DNA of 64,000 nucleotides. Source: Cryptomeria japonica (Eukaryota > Streptophyta > Pinopsida > Cupressales > Cupressaceae). The notes under the pieces were generated by a model. That model was not told where the DNA came from, did no database searches, and was given only the letters and a program-made list of their open reading frames with translations. The position numbers and the translations under genes were made by a program. The stretch lies in assembly GCF_030272615.1 (NCBI RefSeq), contig NC_081410.1, forward strand, positions 128,889,640-128,953,639, given 5' to 3'. This document shows, one piece after another, positions 56,622 through 64,000 of the stretch (its first letter is position 1; each line of letters begins with the position of its first letter).

Positions 56622-57569
56622 CAGAAAATCCCTAAAGAACCTTCCATCACATTTGATTCCAGTGAGACTATCAGGGCACCTGATGGTCCTTTATATATAG
56701 TTGCAAAAGTCAAGAATACACCTTGCCGTGGAGTGCTTATTGATCCTTCTTGTATGGTTAATGTCATTACTGAAGAATTTCTTTTTACTTTGCAATTGAA
56801 TCAAGTGATCTATGACGAAACAAATGTGGTTGTGAAACTATTTGATGCATTTTCTTCTCCTGCAATTGGTTCTATTACATTACCTATTGAGGTCCATAAC
56901 AAATCCCTTGATGTGGACTTTGCTATTATTCCATCATCCGAACAATTTCGTGTGAAGCTAGGCTATCCTTGGCTATCTTCCATGAAAGCTATTGCTTCTC
57001 CTATTCACAAGTGTTTGAAATTTCCCCATAATGGTGAAGTTGTTACTATCAATCATAGTCTCTTTAAACCAGCTGAAAGAACTTCTAGCGTTCCTATTGA
57101 TTACTTTTGGCCTAAACAATTTGAATCTCTTCCACCGCGGAGTGATCATCTCTTCAAATCTTATCAAAAGTGGAAAAAAGATATGATCCTATCTCTAAGA
57201 GAACCTAGAACACCCAAACTTGATACTCCTATCATTCTTGAGAAGGAAGTTCTTCCTTTGAAAGATAAAACTAATGTCTTTCCTCAAGAAGATTCCCAAC
57301 CCATTCCTATGAATGTGACTATGCCTATATCTAATAAACTTCCTAAAAGTAGACCTATCCCTCCTCGTCATGATGGACTTGGCTTCCTTCCTAAACCAAA
57401 TATTCCTCCCTTATATGGAGCAGTTCCTCCTCCTTCCTCTTATGGAGAGAAGAGATCTTCCTCTTCTCCTATTGTTCAACCTAAGAGACCACAACCTAAA
57501 CACCCAAGTGATAAGGATGAGAACATTCCTCCTCCTCAATCTTCTCAACTTCCTACTAAGACTAGATGA
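56622..57569 (+). pseudogene. Element F protease-like segment
   Basis: Same frame as Gag after one TAG. The retropepsin-like core reads VLIDPSCMVNVITEEF where DSG/DTG is expected, then IEVHNKSLDVDFAII and KLGYPWLSSMKAIASPIHKC, the counterpart of ILLGRPWIHSLQAVPSTYHQC in E. The catalytic Gly is lost, so activity is doubtful. The C-terminal third is Pro-rich and includes RHDGLGFLPKPN, G-patch-like. Ends with TGA at 57567 where CGA would continue a very basic region. Confidence 0.7.
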
Positions 57570-58060
57570 AATCGTTCTGCACGTGAACGCCGACGAAAGC
57601 GTCGTCTTAGAGCTCAGGCAGCTGCTTCTCAAACTTTGCAATCCCCAAAAACACCTTCAGCTAGTATTATTCCATTTTCTCCTCAGCCGAAAATTGAGCC
57701 AAAATCTCCTAAACATAAGATGCATGATGGTCTTGATCCTGTGCGAGTTAAAGATCCTATTTTTATAAATCTTGATATGATATAGATGAAAATGTTATTC
57801 ATGATGAAAATGTTACTCCTGTTCATTCTGATAGTGAATATGAATATGTTGATGTTGATAACCATTTATCTAACGCATTTTCTAAAGCACTTATCCTAGC
57901 TCGTAGACAAGAACACCGCGGCTTGGGATATGAACATAGCCCTTGTTTGGATCTTGTGATAGCTCCATCTGCTGTGTTGGATGTTCCTCCTCTAGCGTGT
58001 TTCCTACCTTCCCGAAATACTGATCAGCAAGATCGGGGGGTAGATGACGTGCTAGACTAG
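57570..58060 (+). pseudogene. Element F C-terminal segment
   Basis: After the TGA the frame encodes NRSARERRRKRRLRAQAAA and then shifts near 57775. The shifted frame holds an acidic stretch, RRQEHRGLGYEHSPC (a second G-patch-like piece) and ends at a TAG about 58060. No polymerase motif follows. Confidence 0.55.
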
Positions 58061-58806
58061 TTTCATTAGCATAGCAGATTCTCTCCTCCTCTCTTTTGTT
58101 ACTTCTTCTATGTGTTATTCTCATTCTTCTATTTGTTGTCCTTAGTGTTGTCTACTTGAGGACGATGCAAAGCATTGAGATCTCTTTTGGTCTCTCTCAT
58201 GTTGACTCAAAAGACACATGTGTTCCCTTCTTCTAGGTGACCTTCCTTGATTGGGGAATGAAGAACAATTATGCATACATACTTATGATATACATGAATT
58301 ATCATACAGCATACTGACCCCGAGGAAAGCGAAGTCACCTTGTGCTTTGTGTTTTGTGTCTATTATCCTTGGGCTTATCTCACACTTGGGGGCTAAATCC
58401 TTGTGGTAATGTGCTCCTTTCCCTTCTCATTTCTTATATGTATCACTACCTTAAAGTAATCACCCCCGGTGAGGCGTGTGCGATCGCTTTAACGTAGGGG
58501 GGCATACATCCTGTTCATATCTTTTCAAGATACTTGAAAATTTCTTGACAAATTTAGCTTTGCCTTGAAAATTTTTGATATCTTTCTTGCATGACTCATA
58601 GTGAGGGAACCTTACTATTTACAGTCATGGTTCTCCCTCATGATCTTCCCTTTTACTTTGTCAATCGAAGTCATAAGATCCTTAGTCCACTGGGGGCTTG
58701 GTGTATCTTGCCTCCTTGACGTGGTGAAAGTTTTTCAATGTTGTTTCCTTGTACTTTACCGGAAGTATTGGCATACGCTTATACTCTCGCTAAAGTGGGG
58801 GCTAAA
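58061..58806 (+). other. Element F 3' untranslated region and polypurine tract
   Basis: About 750 bp without a gene. The purine tract aaagtgggggc lies at 58792-58802, followed by taaa and the 3' LTR. Confidence 0.65.
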
Positions 58807-59993
58807 TGTAGCGTCCTAAAATTGCGACACTTGCAATTTCGACTGCATTTGGGTCTTCACAATGGCGATGCAACACGAAACCTGAATGGAGACCCCGAAA
58901 CTTGTTCATGACATCAAAAACTGCATTTTTCTGCACCCTGGCCTGATCCTCCTTGCACCCTGCTGTCCCTGGAGGTGGGACCATGGCGCCCAGCGCCCTG
59001 GTCCCTGGCCCTATTTTGGGCCCGGTCTCTTATGGGGCTTCGGGTCTTTAAGTTTGCAAATTGGAAAATAATCTTCCTAGGTCGGCCTAAGGTCGGGAAA
59101 ATCAGTTTATCAGCCCTAATTGACAAGTATATAAACTACATTTCCTCTCCCATTTTGGTAGATGGAAAAAAGGTGGAAACGATATTCAAGCATTCAAACA
59201 TTCAAGCATTCAAGCATTCCTTCAAGCAATTGATCATTCTAAGTCTCCATTCAAGGCTAAGTGTTGCATTCAAGACAAGGATTCAACCATTGAAGAGGAG
59301 ATCACATACAACACATTACATGCTACATACATTACACCTTCGCATGTAAGAATACAAACATTCTTACAACAAGGTATCAGTACTTGTTTACATTACAAAC
59401 ATTTACATTTACAACATTCTCATTTCTTGGTTAATTCCAAAATTGGGGTTTGACCTAAAGGCAAACCCCTCATCCCTAACCCCCCAATCGTCCTCTCTTT
59501 TTTGTGTGTAGGTTGCAGGTACGCGGTTGTAATTGAAGATCTGGAATCCTTGTGCAGAGACGAACAGATCCACCTTCGTTTCGCGGATTTTTCGGAGGAC
59601 CGTGTGCACGCCGGGCGCCATCGTCCTGTCAACTTTCGCTCAAATTTGCAGAACAGCACCGTCTTGACATTTTACTACTAATTCCAGGTCCGCAGCTTCA
59701 TCCTATATTCCTATCTCTATTTATAAGTGAATCTTTCTCACTTTTCATGCATTCCTAGTTCAATCTTTCTATCTACATTTCTTTACAAAAGAGGGTATCC
59801 TTGATGTCTTAACCCTTGAAACTCATATAGAATCCAATCTTGCATTGTGTGGGATTGGATCTTGTGGGTTTCAACCCCTCTTTTGAATGTAAAGTCTCTC
59901 CTAAGTGAAAACCATCAACCCTAGTGACCTCCCTTCTCTCTCCTCGGAGTTGGGGAGGGGAGAACGACTAGGGTTCAATTTTTCCGCTTTACA
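58807..59993 (+). repeat. Element F 3' LTR
   Basis: 1,187 bp, lacks one accatggcgcc copy with the intervening bases, otherwise collinear with the 5' LTR. The gaggaccgtgtgcacgcc block lies at 59595-59629. Confidence 0.94.
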
Positions 59994-59998
59994 CTACC

Positions 59999-61459
59999 TT
60001 TACACTTTTCTTAAAGACACATAAGACAATGGTTCATTCCATTTTAATTAATATCTAGGTGCCTAGTTTAAATAAATGCACAAGATTTGGTTGAATCAGC
60101 TAGACAACCTGCAAAACAACTTGATTAGTAGTTTTAAAAAAAATGGAGTCTTCAACAAGTGTTCTGCAAAACAATTTGATTAGTAGTTTGAAAAAATGGA
60201 GTCTTCAACAAGCGTCCTGCAAAAGACAACAAAATGACAAAATATTTATTTTATTTTATTTTTTGGGAATAAGTAGAAAAACATAAATAAAAACTTTTTT
60301 ACTAATGACAAATGTGGATTTGAAGGAAATTTGATGGGTAAATGGGGTTCGACTAGGTTTTTTGCCACTTTTCAAGGGACAAGCAAGCAAAAAATGGGGA
60401 TTTTGGAGGAGAGATGAAGGAATGGGAAAATTTGTCAAAGAGGGACAAAGAAGCAAAAGTTGGAGATGGATAATATGGGAAAATTTTTGGAGGTGATTGG
60501 ATGAAAGGGGAAGAAGTTATGGCAAACCCTAAAAATAGAGAAATATGGGATTTAGGCTTCAAAAAGTGGATTTTTGGGATAAGGCCCCCAATGAAGAAAA
60601 TGTGGAAAATGGCAATGTGGAGAATCTGGTGAAGTTTGGAGGAAAATGGAGTCAAGATAAAGAAGATATGGAGAAAAAACAGAAAAAAAATATAATTTTT
60701 TTTTTTTTTTTAAAACCCTAGATTTAGCAGAGCAAACAAAAACCCTAGATTTAACAGAGCACACATAAACCCTAGATTTAATAGAGCAGACAGAAACCTT
60801 GGATTTAACAGAGCCAACAGAAACCCTAGATTTAACAAAGCAGACAGCCTCACTTAAACAGAATAAAAAAAAAAATGTCAAAGGTCTGGATTTCTGATTG
60901 TTTAGATAGACAAGAGCATACTCTCCTACTTTCACACTTTCCTGTGGTCAGACAGATTATGATTAAATAGAACAGATAACACGAAATGAAAAGAAAATGC
61001 AGACTACTGTTGGCACCTAACAAATTTCAGACACATTAACAGAGCAAACAGTTGCACTAAATAGATAGAAAAGTGCCGAAAATCTGGATTTCTGATTGTC
61101 TAGATAGACAAGAGCATACTCTCCTATTTTCACACTTTTTTGCGGTCAAAGCATACAGTCGCGCTAAACAGAATAGAAAAGTGCCAAAGGTCTGGATTTC
61201 TGATTGTCTATATAGACGAGCATACTCTCCTACTTTCACACAGATTATAAATAAATAGAATAGATAACAGATATGTCGTGCTGAAACAGAAACAGAAAAG
61301 TAAAAGAATAAGGAGGAGCTATCGCTCAGAAATGCAGAGCCGCTATTCTAGAACCTGCGAAAAAGATATATATATTTTTTTGTAGTCGCGCTATTCTGGA
61401 ACCTGCGTCTCACAACTCACAAAAACTTTTTTAAAAAAACATTAGTTCTTAGGGACGTG
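59999..61459 (-). other. Element E leader between F and the primer site
   Basis: Untranslated leader, no gene. Contains a long T run (60695-60711), the 27-bp array (60713-60847), and three copies of a block with tctggatttctgattgtct (about 60882, 61078 and 61188). The open stretches here are short and repeat-derived. Confidence 0.6.
60713..60847. repeat. Five 27-bp tandem units with telomere-box motif
   Basis: Each unit begins aaaccctaga (one aaaccttgga) followed by tttaacagagcagacag with small changes. aaaccctag equals the plant telobox found in promoters and the plant telomere repeat core; here it lies in the leader of E. Confidence 0.85.
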
Positions 61460-61478
61460 GGTCCCACCGGGCGTGCCA
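61460..61478 (-). promoter_or_regulatory. Element E primer binding site
   Basis: Element-sense TGGCACGCCCGGTGGGACC, 3 nt after the 5' LTR. Differs from the tRNA-Met site of A-C. The tRNA partner was not identified. Confidence 0.75.
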
Positions 61479-61481
61479 AAA

Positions 61482-62568
61482 TGAAGAGGGGAAAACATAT
61501 TAGAAGGTTAAATGATCCAAACATAACAAAATAAACCTGCAAAATGCTAAAATAGCATGAAAAGACCATTTTACCTTCTCCTTTAGATTGAGCTTGATGA
61601 AGTGAAGACGCCCCTTGATAATGCTCCACTTGATGTGCTCCTTTGATTGCTGGATGTGGATGGCTCTCCAATGATGTGCACAACATGAAATGGATTTCAG
61701 GAGGATGATAAGGATGAAAATGATGAAGCTGCCAAGATGATTTCCTGGGCTCAAAAGGGCAGCATAAGCTTATTGGATTTCGAGATGTTTTAAATGAAGG
61801 GATGGAGACCTTTTATTTATAGGAAGAGGAGAGAAAAACGGATAGCTAGGATGGATTCGAGATGAAGGGCTAAGATTTACTTGTGAGCTCACACAAGCTC
61901 CAAGAGAGGGTGCGGAGACCAAGAAATATGCCTTAAAGGCATTTCGTATCTCCACACTCCACAAGGTGCATTGGAGGAATTAAATTTTTTCCAAAAAAGG
62001 ATATCATGGGGATTGGAGGAATAAAAAAAAGAATTAAAAATTCCTTGGGAGAGGGGATGCTTGGAGGAATGTGAGATTTCGAAAATCTTACATTCACCTA
62101 GGAAAAGAGTATTTAAAAGCAAGGAGTTGACTTTGTGGCTAATCATGATGATTAGCCATTAACGATTCATTAGGAGGGGGATTGGAGGAAATGTTAGGTG
62201 GGATTAGGATTAGACTAGGAGAGAGAATGAGTGGAGGGAATAAAAAATTAGAAGAATAAGGTTAAGTGAGTTTAGGGAGTTTCTAGAAGAATTTATTAGG
62301 TTAATGATGAATTAAGAAGATGATTTGTAGGAATCATGTAGGTTAACTAATTAATTGAAATTAATTAGCTAAGAGGAAGATTTGTGAGGATTTGATTTTT
62401 TAGAAGAATAAAGAAAGGGATTGATTTATAAATAAATCAATCACATGCTATAGTGACAATATTAATTATATTTAATTAATATTGAGGAGAATTTGAATTA
62501 ACATAATTAATTAATTAATTATGTGAGGCATTAAAAATAATTAAAATAATTATTTTTAAGTGTCTACA
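61482..62568 (-). repeat. Element E 5' LTR (right copy)
   Basis: 1,087 bp, pairs with 32945-34030. Ends GTGTCTACA in plus reading at 62568. TATA-like box at about 61811-61823, minus sense. Confidence 0.93.
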
Positions 62569-62573
62569 AAAGC

Positions 62574-64000
62574 ATTAGAGAAGAGTTTTACATCAATGAA
62601 GGGTAGAGATAAAGGAAAATAAACTTTTCTATACAATCTAAGGTCACCATTTCAATGATATAAAGATATAATAGTGCTTATGGATAGTTGACAACAATCA
62701 CGAAGAATGAGAAGAAAGGATGTAAAAAAGATTGTCCTAAATCACGTTGAAGAGAACACAGATGTAGTCTATGTAGTAGCACAAAGGGACAAAGCCAAAT
62801 AAAACCTTCATTTTCTAAGCCAAATCAGTCTATGTAGGGCATTGAATAATAAATGTCAAGAATGTTGTTATTTTAACACATAAAGACACTAAGACATACA
62901 GTCCTTAGGTCTGCAAAGATCTCATCATTAATATATAGATTCTTAATGCTACATTCAACAATAATAAAGTTCCAAACACATAGATGTCATCCAAACATAG
63001 AGATCGTGACATGTAGAAGTCATCATAACAAGACATCATGAGTAGCTACAACCATAGGACTCATAATTCAATGAACATTTTCAATCCCAAAGCTTCTTTA
63101 CAGTCATAAGATCATAAAGACAATTAAATGTATAAGAAAGGGTAGTATATCAGTGAAAGTCACATTGAAAAGGGACATAAGGGTAGCCAATAACATGAAG
63201 TCGAGGCTTCCAAACAATGATCAATACAACCCACCCTAGAACTACAATAATAGCACATGAACAATGCCACATTTTCAACAAGTGCAGAGATGAAAAAATA
63301 TTTGTGTGCCTTAAGAGTAGTGACATATTCATGTGCCTTAAGAGTAGTGATTCATCACAAGTTATGCATAGAGGATCAATGCTAAGTATAGCCATGGAAT
63401 GGTCATTGAAGACCTTATTCATGACAATGTCAACGAGCTTCTTGAGAGACTGAAGAAGAATTGAAGGATATCTCAAGAAACAATCTTTTGACTATTAAAA
63501 TAGATAAAATTATGGTAGCAGTCATTGTCAAAGATTCCAAAGCAAGTATCATAGTGCATCAAACTATAATGATAGTGAGACAAAGAATCACAAACAAAGA
63601 CTAAAATTTTCAGTCAGAGTGACAATAGATAGAGCAAGCAACCCATAGTTGTTTCAATAGTTTGAAGAGAATTCCTTGAGAGAGAACAATGCAAGCTCAA
63701 GTTGAAGAAGGATACAAGCATCAAGGCACTTAACGTAAGCTAGGTAAATAGTGATTCTAAGCCTTTGATAGTAAGAGAAACCAAAAGGAATGTTGTGACA
63801 AAGATGTGTGATCAGAATAGGGTCTTCATAAGATTTAATAGTCATGACCAACATTGTAAAAATTCATCAAAGTAGCCTTAGTATACTTCAAGGACAGTTA
63901 AAGAAGCCTATGATAGTATTGAAGGGATAGTGACAACATGTGCATCTAGTAGACAATAGCCTTTTAAAGGTCATAGAAGTCATGTCATGGTTCCATGAAA
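62574..64000. other. Right flank of element E, no gene recognised
   Basis: AT-rich. Possible open frames are short and lack known motifs. A 24-bp block, tgtgccttaagagtagtga, is duplicated at 63304-63353. Likely old repeat-derived sequence. Confidence 0.5.

Larger units (their letters stand above)
52259..59993 (+). mobile_element. Element F: gag-protease-only Ty3-like LTR retrotransposon
   Basis: 7,735 bp in plus orientation, LTRs 52259-53469 (1,211 bp) and 58807-59993 (1,187 bp), perfect duplication ctacc (52254-52258, 59994-59998). Primer site tggtgaacccgacgtgaa at 53473-53490, polypurine tract aaagtgggggc. The LTRs differ at about 27 positions, nearly all transitions, plus a 24-bp indel. 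Only gag, a degenerate protease and G-patch-like segments are present; RT, RNase H and integrase are absent. The Gag knuckle motif matches D and E, so a Tat-like element is the probable source of missing functions. Confidence 0.94.
32945..62568 (-). mobile_element. Element E: complete Tat-lineage Ty3 LTR retrotransposon with two nested elements
   Basis: LTRs of 1,086 bp (32945-34030) and 1,087 bp (61482-62568) differ at about 19 positions plus three indels by my count. Flanks gaagc and aaagc are a near-perfect duplication. The primer site at 61460-61478 and the polypurine tract at 34031-34045 set minus orientation. Order: LTR, leader, gag, protease, G-patch, RT, RNase H, second RNase H, integrase, tandem array, polypurine tract, LTR. 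Without C (39454-47501) and F (52259-59998) it is about 13.8 kb. Stops, mostly TAG where relatives have Gln, interrupt pol. Confidence 0.93.

Noticed and set aside
62574-64000. Small genes in the right flank (for example minus-strand 63150-63476)
   Set aside because: Short frames without motifs in AT-rich, partly repetitive sequence; no support.

Overview
The window is nuclear DNA from a plant with a large, repeat-rich genome, most likely a gymnosperm (conifer or relative); that is an inference. It rests on the density of nested LTR retrotransposons, the Tat-like Ty3 elements with two RNase H domains, the initiator-tRNA-Met primer sites, the decayed modular PPR gene and the decayed CWC22 copy. 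I found no intact host gene, no rRNA or tRNA gene, no CRISPR array and no bacterial-type operon. Nearly all coding sequence belongs to retrotransposons and most of it is broken.

Left complex (1 to about 27.6 kb): an old minus-strand Ty3 element, called D here, runs from a probable primer site near 27.63 kb leftward past the window edge. Its gag, protease, G-patch, reverse transcriptase, two RNase H domains and integrase are all decayed. It has been hit by element A (225-8194, minus, TSD gtatg), element B (9758-16534, minus), a solo LTR S1 (16992-18061) and a solo LTR S2 (24935-26253). A itself carries a third solo LTR, S3 (5841-7000, perfect TSD aaggg).

Low-copy island (about 27.8-32.9 kb): a decayed PLS-type PPR fragment (minus) and an intronless, broken copy of the splicing factor CWC22 (plus), separated by AT-rich sequence.

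Right complex (32945-62568): a Tat-lineage Ty3 element E (minus), 13.8 kb once later insertions are removed, with about 1.09-kb LTRs, a primer site, gag, protease, G-patch, RT, RNase H, second RNase H, integrase, a satellite-like array in its 3' region and a polypurine tract. Element C (39454-47496, plus, TSD caaga) sits between its protease and RT regions. Element F (52259-59993, plus, TSD ctacc) sits in its leader. The last 1.4 kb (62574-64000) is the other flank of E and shows no recognisable gene.

The most interesting material is the family shared by A, B and C. These non-autonomous elements lack protease, RT, RNase H and integrase but keep two ORFs: a coiled-coil Gag with an array of CCHC knuckles, and a roughly 1,050-1,130-codon ORF2 of unknown function. 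They also have duplicated polypurine tracts, and a hydrophobic mini-ORF in the LTR that in C runs in frame through the primer site into gag. F is a second non-autonomous type, with a long Gag and a degenerate protease only, presumably mobilised by Tat-like elements such as E.
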